NCBI RefSeq assembly: GCF_005795905.1
Contig: NZ_VAWE01000001.1
Span: forward strand, 1,302,001-1,366,000
Length of the DNA: 64,000 nt
Reading direction: 5' to 3'
From: Streptomyces marianii
GTDB taxonomy: Bacteria; Actinomycetota; Actinomycetes; Streptomycetales; Streptomycetaceae
Under the pieces are notes generated by a model. It saw only the letters and a program-made list of their open reading frames with translations, did no database searches and was not told the DNA's origin. Shown piece by piece: positions 1 through 8,940 of this stretch (its first letter is position 1; every line of letters starts with the position of its first letter). A program made the position numbers and the translations under genes.

Positions 1-185
1 CCCCGGGAGGCGGCGAGGCCGTCGGCGACGACCAGTCCGGTCTCCAGCAGCCGGTCGATCTCGACGGCGAGCTTGGAGCGGGAGAGCTCGACCCGGTCGC
101 CCAGCTGGGCGCGGGAGTTGGGGCCGCCGTCGCGCAACAGCCTGAGCAGTCGCGCCTGATGCGCGTTGGCGGGTCGAGCCGTCAT
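1..185 (-). CDS. ROK/MarR-type regulator, N-terminal part only
   Basis: The gene runs off the left edge of the window; only about 61 codons from the ATG are present. The visible protein reads as a winged helix-turn-helix (helix around residues 8-20, recognition helix around 35-50, with the RAQLGDRVELSRSKLAVEID stretch). This matches the N-terminal DNA-binding part of ROK-family repressors, which usually sense a sugar through a C-terminal kinase-like domain. That domain is outside the window, so a plain MarR-like regulator cannot be excluded. The ligand is unknown. Confidence 0.7.
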   Translation of the reverse strand, partial: MTARPANAHQARLLRLLRDGGPNSRAQLGDRVELSRSKLAVEIDRLLETGLVVADGLAASR

Positions 186-384
186 GCGTCTCACGCGCCC
201 CTCCCCTCCCCTGGCCGTCGGCACGGGGGATCCCGGTCAGCCGTTTCGTCGGGCTTTCGAGGGGAAAGTAGCAGCGCTTTCCCCAGGGGGGAAGAAGTTG
301 GGCAGCAATCCACCACACCTTTCTCCACACCCAGGACAAAGCCCGGGACGGATGGGCGAACGGGGCGCGGTCCGCGCGGCGCCG

Positions 385-684
385 TCAGGGTTTGAGGTGG
401 CTGAAGCCGACTTCGTAGCGGTCGACGGAGACGATCCGCTGGCCCTCCCTGCGGGCCGTGTCCACGCGGAGGCGGTCGGCCTTCTCCTCACTGGCCAGCA
501 TGGTCTCCTCGTCCTCCCACAGGGTCAGCGAGACGGACTTCCCCGTGGCCCGGTCGACGAACCAGTACACGCCGAGGAAACCGGGAAGCCCCCGGACCTG
601 CTGGACGACCGTTTCCGCGTGTGCGGACAGGTCGCCCCCGGGGGGCACGGGCGACCCCTCGTACCTGCTCAGTCTGGCGAACAT
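385..684 (-). CDS. small ABM/EthD-like ferredoxin-fold protein
   Basis: This 99-residue protein begins MFARLSRYEG and holds the pattern of small dimeric alpha+beta (ABM or stress-responsive barrel) proteins: an early strand, a helix with HAETVVQQVRGLPGF, then strands with GVYWFVDRATGKSVSLTLW, ending in a strand RYEVGFSHLKP. I chose the ATG at 684 because GGGGAG lies 5 nt upstream; the open frame extends further but that part is proline/arginine-rich and unlike the family. Members range from polyketide monooxygenases to proteins with no known activity, so no substrate is proposed. It stands alone between a ROK gene and the PP2C phosphatase. Confidence 0.7.
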   Translation of the reverse strand: MFARLSRYEGSPVPPGGDLSAHAETVVQQVRGLPGFLGVYWFVDRATGKSVSLTLWEDEETMLASEEKADRLRVDTARREGQRIVSVDRYEVGFSHLKP

Positions 685-948
685 CGCAGCTCCCCTTCCC
701 CGCGGCGGTGGCCGGGCGGTCGGCAGCCCCAGGACCAGCGTGCCCCGTCCTCCGGCCGCCCGCACGCCGCGGTGCCGGATCCCCGTGGGCGCCTGTGGCG
801 CGCGGCCACGGGTCCGCTCGGGCCGCGGGGACGGAGGTCCGTCGCGGGTGGCGGCCCCGGGAACCGGTGGCCGGACTTGCCGACGGACCCCCGGCTCTGT
901 GCGGAGCGGGGTGTACGGTCCTCGGCCGGACGCTGTGGATGAGCACCG

Positions 949-3537
949 TCACGGCCGTCCCGGGCCGCCGAGGGTGCGGTCCGTCTCCCGCTGCGACCAG
1001 CGGGCGGTGAGCAGCAGTGCGATGTCGTCCGGGCGGTCCGTGGCCTGGCGCGCCTCCCGGATCAGCCGGTCGGCGGTGTCGGCGATCGTGATCCGGCTGA
1101 CCCGGCTGAGGGTGGCGCGCAGCCGCTCGACCCCGGCGTCGATGTCGGTGCCCGCCTCCTCGATCAGCCCGTCGGTGAAGAGGGCCAGCACCGCCCCCGG
1201 CTCCAGGGTGAGTTCGGAGACCGGGTAGTGCTCCTCCGCGTCGACGCCGAGGATGAGCCCGCCGGGCAGGTCGAGCACCTCGGTCGTACCGTCGGGCCCG
1301 CGCAGCAGCGGCTGGGGGTGCCCGGCGCGAACGGCCTGCGCGGTCCCGGTCGCCGGGTCGAGGAGCACGTAGCAGCACGTGGCGAACTGCGCCGGGTCCA
1401 GGTCGATGAGGAGCCGGTTGGTCCCGCTCATCACCTCGTCGGGTTCCCGGTCGGCGAGGGCGAACGCCCGTACCGCGCTGCGCAGCTGGCCCATGATGGC
1501 GGCGGCGGGGACGCCGTGGCCCTGGACGTCGCCGATGACGAGCGCGAGGCCGCGGTCCGTGTCGATGACGTCGTACCAGTCCCCGCCGACGTCCATGCCC
1601 TGCGTACCCGGGAGGTAGCGGCCGACGGTCTCCACGTCCTTGATGACGGGCAGCCGGTGCGGCAGCAGGGCGTCCTGGAGTCCGCGGGCCAGCGCGGACT
1701 CGCTGTCGTAGCGCTGGGCGCGTTCGAGGGCCTGCGCGATCAGTCCGGCGAGGGCGGTGAGGACGGTGCGTTCCTCGGGGGCGAAGCCGCGCGGGTGGTC
1801 GAATCCCAGGATGCAGGAACCGACGGGCCGGCCGGAGGCGATCAGCGGCAGGAAGGCACGTGCGCCGACGGAGGCGTCGATCGCGAGCCCGGGATAGGCC
1901 GCGGCCAGCTTGTCCATGGACTCGAAGAAGATGGGGCGGCCTGTGGTGAGGGTTTCCACACCGGGGATGCGGGCGTCGAGCCCGACCCCGTCGAAGGGCG
2001 CGAGGAAACCGGCCGGGAAGCCGGTCTCCCAGGCCAGGTAGAGATGGCGCTCGTGGAGGACGTAGATGGCCAGCTGCCGGCCGCCGAACGCGGGGAGCAG
2101 TTCCTCCGTGACGACCGCCGAGACCTGGCGCGCGGTGACGGCCTCGGTGAGGGCGATCGCGAGGGCGACCGGCCGGTACAGGGCGCTGGCGCGGTCGGCG
2201 GGCGAGGCGAAGGTACCCAGGCCCGCGCCGGGGAAACTGACGGAACCCGGTGTGTAGTCGGGGCGATCGGCGGCGGCGACGGTACCGGTCACCCCTTCGC
2301 GGCCGGGGAAGAGGGAGACGGTGATCCAGTCGTCCTCCTCGCGGCCGGCGCGGAACTGGACGGGCGTGTTCGCGAGCAGCACCGCCCGGTAGTGGTCCCA
2401 GTAGCCCGGGCGGTCGAGCCACGGCACGGCCTCCCACAGCACCCGGCCGACGAGCTGGTCGCGGGGCATCCCGATGAGGTCCTCGGCGCTGTGGTTGGCG
2501 TAGGTGATGCGGCAGGAGCGGTCGAGGGAGAACAGCCCGTCCGGGAGCCGGTCGCCGGCCTCTCCGGAGACCACTCCGGTGCCGAGGTCGATGAGGGACC
2601 CGGTGACACGGCGCGAGCCGATGCCGGGGGACGCCTGGACCGGGCGGCCGGTCAGTTCCACCAGGGACGGCGGGGCGTCGTCACGGCAGATCCGGATCCG
2701 GCGCACCACGGGGCGGCCGGTTTGGGCGGCCTCGCGGGCCACCGCCCACAGCTGGTAGGCGTCCTCCGGCGTGACGTGGGCGGTGAGCCCGCCGATGGTG
2801 CCGGTGAAGCCGGCGGGATCGACTCCGAGGATCGCGCAGAGCTCCTCGTCCGCGGTGAGCGCTCCGCTGCCGAGGTCCCAGTCGAACGTACCCATGCGCA
2901 CGGGACGGGCCGTGGAGTCCGGTGCCTGGACGACGAAGGGCTCACCGTCCCAGCGGACGGGGGTGCCGTCGTGGTGGAGTTCGCCGAGAGCGGCGCCCAG
3001 CCGGGTCCCCGCGTCGGCGAAGCGCCGCCTGTCGGCCTCGGGGACCGGTTCCCCGGCGGTGGCGGGGCCCAGGGCCACCAGGACGCCGAAGCGCTCGTCG
3101 CCGCTTCTGACCGGCGCGTAGAGGGAGCTGAACGGGAACGGCAGACCCGCCATGAGCTGCGGGAAACGCCGCATGGCCTCTTCGCCGTCGGCGAGGTGGA
3201 TGAGTTGGGAGCGGCGGTGGCACTCGGCCACGGGGAAGGGCCTGTTCACGTGCATGCGCCACCATGGGCGCATCAGGTCCCCGGGGAGTCCCACCACCAC
3301 GGCGAGGCGCAGCAGACCGGGCGTCCGGCTGCGCAGATACACACCGCCGGCATGGCCCCCCACCGCGCCGATCGAGTGGACCGCGGCCTCGGCGAGCACC
3401 AGTCCGAGCTCGTCCAGGGGGTGGACCGCGCCGCTGCTCGTCTCGCGCTGCGGCCCGCGCTCCGTGCGCGCGCCGGGCCTGGCCGCGCCGTACCGGGTCA
3501 CATAGAAAGGATGCGCCAGGGCCACAGGGGCGCGCAC
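949..3537 (-). CDS. GAF-PAS-PAS-GAF-SpoIIE PP2C protein phosphatase
   Basis: This is a cytosolic multi-sensor serine/threonine phosphatase of the RsbU/SpoIIE group, which usually dephosphorylates anti-sigma-factor antagonists. Order of domains by residue: GAF about 40-180, PAS about 205-310, PAS about 325-425, GAF about 470-630, PP2C about 650-850. The metal-binding start of the phosphatase is clear (DVGGDWYDV), followed by IGDVQGHGVPAA and ALFTDGLIE; all expected acidic residues are present. At 862 aa it is a usual length for the actinobacterial family. The start is uncertain: GTG at 3537 opens the frame, but the GTG at 3501 is equally possible and neither has a strong ribosome site. No anti-sigma partner is adjacent. 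The signal sensed is unknown. Confidence 0.88.
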   Translation of the reverse strand: MRAPVALAHPFYVTRYGAARPGARTERGPQRETSSGAVHPLDELGLVLAEAAVHSIGAVGGHAGGVYLRSRTPGLLRLAVVVGLPGDLMRPWWRMHVNRPFPVAECHRRSQLIHLADGEEAMRRFPQLMAGLPFPFSSLYAPVRSGDERFGVLVALGPATAGEPVPEADRRRFADAGTRLGAALGELHHDGTPVRWDGEPFVVQAPDSTARPVRMGTFDWDLGSGALTADEELCAILGVDPAGFTGTIGGLTAHVTPEDAYQLWAVAREAAQTGRPVVRRIRICRDDAPPSLVELTGRPVQASPGIGSRRVTGSLIDLGTGVVSGEAGDRLPDGLFSLDRSCRITYANHSAEDLIGMPRDQLVGRVLWEAVPWLDRPGYWDHYRAVLLANTPVQFRAGREEDDWITVSLFPGREGVTGTVAAADRPDYTPGSVSFPGAGLGTFASPADRASALYRPVALAIALTEAVTARQVSAVVTEELLPAFGGRQLAIYVLHERHLYLAWETGFPAGFLAPFDGVGLDARIPGVETLTTGRPIFFESMDKLAAAYPGLAIDASVGARAFLPLIASGRPVGSCILGFDHPRGFAPEERTVLTALAGLIAQALERAQRYDSESALARGLQDALLPHRLPVIKDVETVGRYLPGTQGMDVGGDWYDVIDTDRGLALVIGDVQGHGVPAAAIMGQLRSAVRAFALADREPDEVMSGTNRLLIDLDPAQFATCCYVLLDPATGTAQAVRAGHPQPLLRGPDGTTEVLDLPGGLILGVDAEEHYPVSELTLEPGAVLALFTDGLIEEAGTDIDAGVERLRATLSRVSRITIADTADRLIREARQATDRPDDIALLLTARWSQRETDRTLGGPGRP

Positions 3538-3642
3538 CTCAGGCCGCGGGCGGAGCGGACGCGTGGAATCCGGCCTCGTGCGCGTGGGCCGACCGCCGGC
3601 CTCGGACTGCTCCCCCGCGGATCGAGCGCCGGGCGCCGGTCC

Positions 3643-3874
3643 TCACCCTCGCGGACAGATCTCCGGGCTTCGGGGCTCGCGCTCGTGGCGGGTACGGCGG
3701 GTGCGTTCCGCGTGGCCGCGCATGGCCTCGGTCGCCCGGCGCTCTTCGCGTGCCGAGACGGCCGCGATCAGTTCGCGGTGCTCGATCCACGACTGCCTCG
3801 TACACCCGCTCGCGCAGCGGGCCCGGCCACTCCAGCCTGGGCACGGCTCCCCGCGGCAGTCCTGCGGGCGACAT
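3643..3874 (-). pseudogene. GntR-family regulator with internal deletion
   Basis: Two separated pieces of one GntR/FCD regulator are fused here. From the ATG at 3874 (with GAGGGGAGG just upstream) the protein starts with PRLEWPGPLRERVYEAVVD, the usual first helix of a GntR winged helix. At about 3790 the frame shifts and the sequence continues as EHRELIAAVSAREERRA then AMRGHAERTRR, which is the last FCD helix with its metal-binding His. The whole recognition helix and most of the ligand domain (about 450 bp of a normal gene) are missing. This is what a deletion between two ends of the gene leaves behind. It lies 88 bp upstream... of nothing it can regulate now; the neighbouring fabH-like gene may have been its old target (inference). 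Confidence 0.72.
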
Positions 3875-3962
3875 CGGCCTCCCCTCGGCCCCCGGCGCTG
3901 CGGGACGGCGATGGGCCGTCGTCCGCAGTCCACCGGGCGCGTCTCTCAGGGGCACGCGTCTC

Positions 3963-4907
3963 TCAGGGGCAGCGGACGACCTGGCCCGCGTACGACAGGT
4001 TTCCGCCGAACCCGAAGAGGAGCGCGGGCGCTCCCGACGGGATGTCGCCGCGTTCGAGCAGTCGGGCCAGGGCCATGGGGATCGAGGCGGCCGAGGTGTT
4101 GCCCGACTCGACGACGTCACGGGCCACGACGGCGTTCACCGCGCCGATCCGCTCGGCGACGGGCTCGATGATCCGCAGGTTGGCCTGGTGCAGTACGACG
4201 GCGGCGAGGTCCTCGGGCGCCACCGAGGCCCGTTCGCAGACCCGGCGGGCGATCGGTGGGAGCTGGGTGGTGGCCCAGCGGTAGACGGACTGGCCCTCCT
4301 GCGCGAAGCGGGGCGGAGTGCCCTCGATCCGCACCGCGTGCCCCATCTCCGGGACCGAGCCCCACAGCACGGGACCGATGCCCGCGTCGCGCTCGTCGCA
4401 GGCCTCCACCACCGCGGCGCCGGCCCCGTCGCCGACGAGGACGCAGGTGGTGCGGTCGGTCCAGTCGGTGACGGCGGACATCTTGTCGGCGCCGATGACG
4501 AGGGCCCGGACGGCGGAGCCGGCCCGGATCGCGTGGTCGGCGGTGGCCAGGGCGTGGGTGAACCCGGCGCAGACGACGTTGAGGTCCATGACCGCCGGGG
4601 AACCCATCCCGAGCCTGGCGGCGACGCGGGCCGCGGTGTTCGGGGAGCGGTCGGTCGCGGTCGAGGTGGCGACGAGGACGAGGTCGATGTCGGCGGGAGC
4701 GAGCCCGGCGGCGGCGAGGGCCTTCGCGGCGGCATGGGCGGCGAGTTCGTCCACCGGCTCTTCGGGGCCCGCGATGTGGCGCGTCCTGATGCCGACCCTG
4801 CTGGTGATCCATTCGTCGCTGGTGTCGACCGTCCGCGCCAGGTCCTCGTTGGTGAGTACCCGGGCGGGCCGGTGGTGCCCGAGCGCGGCGATACGAGTGC
4901 CGGTCAT
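3963..4907 (-). CDS. 3-oxoacyl-ACP synthase III (FabH-like)
   Basis: Condenses an acyl-CoA starter with malonyl-ACP, the first step of fatty acid or of some secondary-metabolite chains; cytosolic dimer with a thiolase fold. The catalytic triad is complete: Cys113 in VVCAGFTHAL, His240 in VVLHQANLRI and Asn270 in ESGNTSAAS. The C-terminal glycine loop FGFGGNLSYAGQ is present. Length 314 aa is normal for the family. The ATG at 4907 has AGGGGG about 9 nt upstream. It is not next to fabD, acpP or fabF, so it is probably an accessory copy rather than the housekeeping fabH; its acyl preference cannot be read from the sequence. Confidence 0.88.
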   Translation of the reverse strand: MTGTRIAALGHHRPARVLTNEDLARTVDTSDEWITSRVGIRTRHIAGPEEPVDELAAHAAAKALAAAGLAPADIDLVLVATSTATDRSPNTAARVAARLGMGSPAVMDLNVVCAGFTHALATADHAIRAGSAVRALVIGADKMSAVTDWTDRTTCVLVGDGAGAAVVEACDERDAGIGPVLWGSVPEMGHAVRIEGTPPRFAQEGQSVYRWATTQLPPIARRVCERASVAPEDLAAVVLHQANLRIIEPVAERIGAVNAVVARDVVESGNTSAASIPMALARLLERGDIPSGAPALLFGFGGNLSYAGQVVRCP

Positions 4908-5012
4908 GCCCGGGCACCCCCTTTGTGTCGAGGTCAGGAGCCATCCAGTCTCGTCAGCGACCGGCGGGTAGGGGGGCGGGCGAACCGACAGGATTCACCC
5001 GCGCGGGTTGGA

Positions 5013-5057
5013 GGCTCCGCCCAGTCGGCGGCGCCCCGCGGCCGACTGGGCGGAGCC
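5013..5057 (-). terminator. strong hairpin downstream of the VOC gene
   Basis: Two perfect 17-base arms (5013-5029, GGCTCCGCCCAGTCGGC, and its complement at 5041-5057) enclose an 11-base loop. It begins 12 bp after the stop of the VOC gene, which fits a factor-independent terminator, though no U-tract follows, as is usual in Streptomyces. Confidence 0.7.
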
Positions 5058-5069
5058 CGTGCCACGGGC

Positions 5070-5426
5070 TCAGAGCCCGGGCGGTTCGTGGATCCCGAAG
5101 GGCGAGCCCTGGTCGTCGCGGCAGAACCGGAAGCGGCCGAACCGCGTGACGCTGTCCTCCGCCTCGGCGTCGGGGCCCTCGACCGTGCCACCCAGTTCGA
5201 CGATGCGTTCGAGCGCCGACGCCAGGTCGTCGACCTTGAAGAAGACGTACGGCACGGCTTCGGCGTCGGCCCCGTGCACCCCGCCGGGGACGGTGGGCGT
5301 GGTGACCGCGAAGCCGGTGCCGCCCGGCACGTCCTCGAAGGTCCAGCCGAAGAGGCCGCCGTAGAAGGTGCGGGCCTTCGTGGGGTCCTCGACGCCGAGT
5401 TCGAAGAACGAGATCTCCCCGGCCAT
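5070..5426 (-). CDS. VOC-family (glyoxalase/bleomycin-resistance fold) protein
   Basis: A 118-residue vicinal-oxygen-chelate protein. It begins MAGEISFFELGVEDPTKA and has the two beta-alpha-beta-beta-beta modules of the fold: first with ARTFYGGLFGWTF, second with KVDDLASALERIVELGGTV, ending in FCRDDQGSPFGIHEPPG. The C-terminal Gly-Ile-His-Glu segment resembles the CFP-30B-like hydroxylase/glyoxalase group common in Streptomyces. Reaction unknown. A strong hairpin follows the stop, so it is probably transcribed alone. Confidence 0.8.
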   Translation of the reverse strand: MAGEISFFELGVEDPTKARTFYGGLFGWTFEDVPGGTGFAVTTPTVPGGVHGADAEAVPYVFFKVDDLASALERIVELGGTVEGPDAEAEDSVTRFGRFRFCRDDQGSPFGIHEPPGL

Positions 5427-5642
5427 CACTGACTCCTGTCGTCGGACGAGGGATGTCGCCGTCCACACTGCCGCACGCCTCGGCGAGGCGACGGCATGCG
5501 TCCGGCACGGCTGCCACCGCCCGTGCCGGACGCGGACGACCGTGCATGGACAATGAGATCGCCGCCGAACGCCTCGCGCACCCGCACGAGGCCGCGCGGC
5601 GCACCGCGCACGCTCCATCGCACAGAGTCGGGACTGATCACC

Positions 5643-6482
5643 ATGGGACGGGTCACCGAGCGCCGCCGCACCATCCGGATCAGGAACGGGGCGGTGACCG
5701 CCCGGCCGGACACCCTCGTCGCCGAGGAACCACTGGAGATCCGGCTGAACGGCCGCCAGCTGGCGATCACCATGCGCACCCCGGGCGACGACTTCGCCCT
5801 CGCGGCCGGCTTCCTGGTCAGCGAGGGCGTGATCGGCTCCGCCTCGGAACTGCGGTCGATCGTGTACTGCGCCGGCGCCGGGGACGACGGCACCAACACC
5901 TACAACGTCGTCGACGTACAGCTCGCGCCCGGCGTCCCCGTCCCCGACATCACGCTCGAACGCAACGTCTACACCACGTCCTCGTGCGGACTGTGCGGCA
6001 AGGCCAGTCTCGACGCGGTGCGCACCATCGCCCGGTTCCCCGTCGCCGACACTCCCCCCGTCCGGATCGAGCCCGGACTGCTTTCCGTCCTCCCCGACCG
6101 GCTGCGAGCGGCGCAACGCGTCTTCGACCGGACCGGGGGCCTGCACGCCGCCGCGCTCTTCTCCGAGGAGGGCGAACTGCTCGACGTCCGCGAGGACGTC
6201 GGCCGGCACAACGCCGTGGACAAGCTGATCGGCCGCGCGGTGCGGGAGGACCTGCTGCCGTTGTCGCGAGTGATCCTGCTGGTGTCGGGCAGGGCGTCGT
6301 TCGAGCTGGCGCAGAAGGCGGTCATGGCGGGGATTCCGGTGCTCGCGGCGGTCTCCGCGCCGTCCTCGCTGGCCGTCGACCTGGCGACGGAGACCGGGCT
6401 GACCCTGGTCGGCTTCCTGCGAGGGCCGGACATGAACGTGTACGCGGGCGAGGAACGCATCGCCCTTCACTCGGGGGTGTGA
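5643..6482 (+). CDS. fdhD: formate dehydrogenase accessory sulfurtransferase FdhD
   Basis: FdhD moves sulfur from a cysteine desulfurase to the bis-MGD molybdenum cofactor so that formate dehydrogenases become active; cytosolic. The diagnostic Cys-x-x-Cys sits at residues 115-118 (SSCGLCGKAS). Other family blocks are visible: EEPLEIRLNG, TPGDDFALAAGFLVSEG, GLHAAALF, REDVGRHNAVDKLIG and LVSGRASFELAQKA. The 279-residue length from the ATG at 5643 is standard; the frame is open 147 bp further upstream but that part does not match the family. No fdh structural gene is in the window, so its client enzyme is elsewhere. Confidence 0.93.
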   Translation: MGRVTERRRTIRIRNGAVTARPDTLVAEEPLEIRLNGRQLAITMRTPGDDFALAAGFLVSEGVIGSASELRSIVYCAGAGDDGTNTYNVVDVQLAPGVPVPDITLERNVYTTSSCGLCGKASLDAVRTIARFPVADTPPVRIEPGLLSVLPDRLRAAQRVFDRTGGLHAAALFSEEGELLDVREDVGRHNAVDKLIGRAVREDLLPLSRVILLVSGRASFELAQKAVMAGIPVLAAVSAPSSLAVDLATETGLTLVGFLRGPDMNVYAGEERIALHSGV

Positions 6483-6543
6483 CGGAACCGGCCCGCGGGG
6501 AGCGCCCCACGCGCCGGCCGGGTGCTTGCCCGCGGGACGGGGC

Positions 6544-7581
6544 TCAGCGCGCGGAGACCCGGGCCGGGCCGGACCCGGTCGCGGCCCCCGCCGGCCGCGG
6601 GTCCGCCGCCCGCCGCCGGGCGATGACCGCGCAGACCATCAACTGCAGCTGGTGGAACAGCATCAGCGGCAGCACGGCCAGGCTCGCCTGTGCGCCGAAG
6701 AGGACGCTCGCCATCGGAAGCCCCGCGGCCAGGCTCTTCTCGGAGCCGGCGAACTGGATGGCGACCCGGTCCGCGCGGCCGAAGCCGAGGCGCTTCGGCC
6801 CGTACCAGGTGAGTGTGAGCATCACCGCGAGGAGCACCGCCTCGACGAGCAGCAGCGCGCCCAGCCGCACCGGGGTGACCTGGTGCTGGATGCCGGAGAC
6901 CATGCCCTGGCTGAACGCGGTGTAGACGACCAGCAGGATCGAGCCGCGGTCGACGATGCCCAGGAGCCGGCGCCGGCGCGCGAGGAAGCCCGCGATCCGG
7001 CGGCGCAGCAACTGCCCCGCCAGGAACGGCACCAGCAGCTGGAGCACGGTCCTCAGCAGCCCGTCCGCCGAGAGGCCGCCGGCACCGCTGCCGAGCAGCA
7101 GGGCGGCCAGCAGCGGGGTGAGCACGATCCCGGCCAGGCTGGAGAAGGACCCCGCACAGATCGCCGCGGGGACGTTGCCCCGGGCCATCGAGGTGAAGGC
7201 GATCGAGGACTGGATCGTCGACGGCACCAGGCACAGGAAGAGCAGCCCGTCGTGGAGCGACGGGGTCAGCACGGCGGGGACGAGACCACCCGCGGCGAGG
7301 CCCAGCAGCGGGAAGACGACGAAGGTGGCGGCCAGCACCGTCGCGTGGAGCCGCCAGTGCCGCAGCCCTTCCAGGGCCTCCCTGGCCGACAGCCGGGCTC
7401 CGTAGAGGAAGAAGAGCAGGGCGACGGCCCCGGTGGAGGCCCCGCCCGCGACGGTGGCCGCGGTTCCGGAGGCGGGGAGCAGCGCCGCGAGGAGCACGGT
7501 GCCGAGCAGCGTGAGCACGTACGGATCGACCGGCAGCCGGAACGGCGCCCGGAGGGAGGTGCGGCGGCTCATGTGCTCCAC
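6544..7581 (-). CDS. bile acid:sodium symporter-family (SBF) membrane transporter
   Basis: A 345-residue inner-membrane protein with about ten hydrophobic segments and the arrangement of the SBF/YfeH group: an early segment DPYVLTLLGTVLLAALLPAS, a central unit LCLVPSTIQSSIAFTSMARG (the broken-helix motif with Pro-Ser-Thr), and QFAGSEKSLAAGLPMASVL near the C-terminus, which corresponds to the second crossover motif. Such proteins import organic anions with sodium; the YfeH branch has no proven substrate. The start is GTG at 7581 or ATG at 7572. It is divergent from a LysR gene 115 bp away, which is the likely regulator (inference from layout). Confidence 0.85.
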   Translation of the reverse strand: MEHMSRRTSLRAPFRLPVDPYVLTLLGTVLLAALLPASGTAATVAGGASTGAVALLFFLYGARLSAREALEGLRHWRLHATVLAATFVVFPLLGLAAGGLVPAVLTPSLHDGLLFLCLVPSTIQSSIAFTSMARGNVPAAICAGSFSSLAGIVLTPLLAALLLGSGAGGLSADGLLRTVLQLLVPFLAGQLLRRRIAGFLARRRRLLGIVDRGSILLVVYTAFSQGMVSGIQHQVTPVRLGALLLVEAVLLAVMLTLTWYGPKRLGFGRADRVAIQFAGSEKSLAAGLPMASVLFGAQASLAVLPLMLFHQLQLMVCAVIARRRAADPRPAGAATGSGPARVSAR

Positions 7582-7684
7582 TTGCTCTCGGTACGGATCA
7601 CGCCCTCTCCATGGTCCACACCCACCGGGTGATCGGGAATCCCGTACACCGCTCTGACTGTCATCATGTTTCGCGATGAGCGGC

Positions 7685-7690
7685 TAGCAT
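7685..7690 (+). promoter_or_regulatory. -10 box TAGCAT of a leaderless LysR gene
   Basis: TAGCAT lies 6 nt before the GTG start and no ribosome site precedes that start, which suggests transcription begins at or next to the start codon. Confidence 0.5.
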
Positions 7691-7696
7691 GGGGGC

Positions 7697-8584
7697 GTGT
7701 ACGATCCCGGCCTGCTGCGGACGTTCCTCGCCGTGGCGCAGACCCTGAGCTTCACCCGGGCGGCGAGCCGGCTGGGCGTGCGGCAGTCGACCGTCAGCCA
7801 GCACGTGCGTCGGCTCGAGGAGGCGGCGGGGCGGCAGCTGTTCACCCGGGACACCCACAGCGTGGAGCTCACCGAGGACGGCGAGGCGATGCTGGGCTTC
7901 GCCCGGACCATCCTGGAGGCGCACGAACGGGCGGCCGCCTTCTTCACGGGCACCCGGCTGTGGGGCCGGCTCCGCTTCGGCGCCTCCGAGGACTTCGTGT
8001 TGACCCGCCTCCCCGAGATCCTGGAGTCGTTCCGCCGCGACCATCCCGAGGTCGACCTGGAACTGACCGTCGAGCTGTCCGGCACGCTGCACGAGCAGCT
8101 GGGGGCGGGCCGGCTGGACCTCGTCCTCGCCAAGCGCCGCACGGGCGGCACCCACGGCGACCTGGTATGGCAGGACGCGCTGACCTGGATCGGCGCGCCT
8201 CAGCTGCGGCTGGACCCGGAGCGTCCGGTGCCGCTGATCGTGTTCCCACCGCCCGGCATCACCCGGGCCCGGGCGCTGGAGGTGCTGGAGGCGCACGGCC
8301 GGGCGTGGCGCATCGCCTGCACGAGCGGGAGCCTGAGCGGCCTGGTCGCGGCGGCGCGTGCGGGGCTGGGCGTGATGGCCCATACGCGCGGGCTGATCCC
8401 GCCCGGTCTGGCCCCGGTCCCGGCCCGTGCGGGGCTGCCGGAGCTGGGGGGCGTGGACTTCGTCCTGCTGCACGGCCACCGGGCCGGCGCGCGCCACGGA
8501 ACCCGGGAGGCGGCGGACGCGCTCGCCGCCGCGATCCTCGCCGGCGTCGACCGGCTGCACCACCCGGCGGACGGCACGCGCTGA
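7697..8584 (+). CDS. LysR-family transcriptional regulator
   Basis: A 295-residue regulator. The N-terminal winged helix is textbook: LLRTFLAVAQTLSFTRAASR, then LGVRQSTVSQHVRRLEEAAG and QLFTRDTHSVELTEDGEAML over residues 1-65. The remaining 230 residues form the periplasmic-binding-like effector domain (RLRFGASEDFVLTRLPEILE at its start). It starts with GTG directly behind a -10 box and is divergent from the SBF-type transporter, so it probably controls that gene and itself. The effector is unknown, perhaps the organic anion carried by the transporter. Confidence 0.88.
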   Translation: MYDPGLLRTFLAVAQTLSFTRAASRLGVRQSTVSQHVRRLEEAAGRQLFTRDTHSVELTEDGEAMLGFARTILEAHERAAAFFTGTRLWGRLRFGASEDFVLTRLPEILESFRRDHPEVDLELTVELSGTLHEQLGAGRLDLVLAKRRTGGTHGDLVWQDALTWIGAPQLRLDPERPVPLIVFPPPGITRARALEVLEAHGRAWRIACTSGSLSGLVAAARAGLGVMAHTRGLIPPGLAPVPARAGLPELGGVDFVLLHGHRAGARHGTREAADALAAAILAGVDRLHHPADGTR

Positions 8585-8940
8585 CCCGGAACCCTGACGG
8601 CGGGCAGGCGCAGGACGGCCGGCAGCCACCACCGGCGCCCGGCGCCGGAAGCAAAGGAGCCCGGTGCCGGGCGGGAACCTCCGAACTCATCCGCGGACAC
8701 CCAAACCGGACACAGAAGGCAGACCGGGGCGTGTTCACCGCGTACAGATTCGGTGCAGATTCGTGCGAGTGTCGCTTACTCTTCAGTCAGAACACCGTCC
8801 GGCCACAACGAGGTTGGCCGAATCCACGCGGTTGACCAGCGTCGATGCGGAATGTACCGAGTTGCTGAAGGCTCTCCCGCACGAACGCCCGGTGGGGTAC
8901 CGTCACCGGCGCTGTGCGGAGCGCCACAAGGAGCAGGTCA
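8585..8940. other. intergenic, no gene seen
   Basis: This 356-bp gap between the LysR gene and the acyl-CoA ligase holds no convincing reading frame. It must carry the ligase promoter. AAGGAG at about 8931 is the ligase ribosome site. Confidence 0.5.

Noticed and set aside
488..2437. 649-codon minus-strand frame
   Set aside because: Arg/Pro/Ala-rich shadow of the PP2C gene in another frame, without motifs.
1228..4284. A 1018-codon open frame on the plus strand
   Set aside because: It lies opposite the PP2C phosphatase and FabH genes, which have full sets of family motifs; the frame is a by-product of high GC in the third position.
5070..6470. Long minus-strand frame ending in the VOC protein
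   Set aside because: The first 350 codons are antisense to fdhD; only the last 118 codons match a family.
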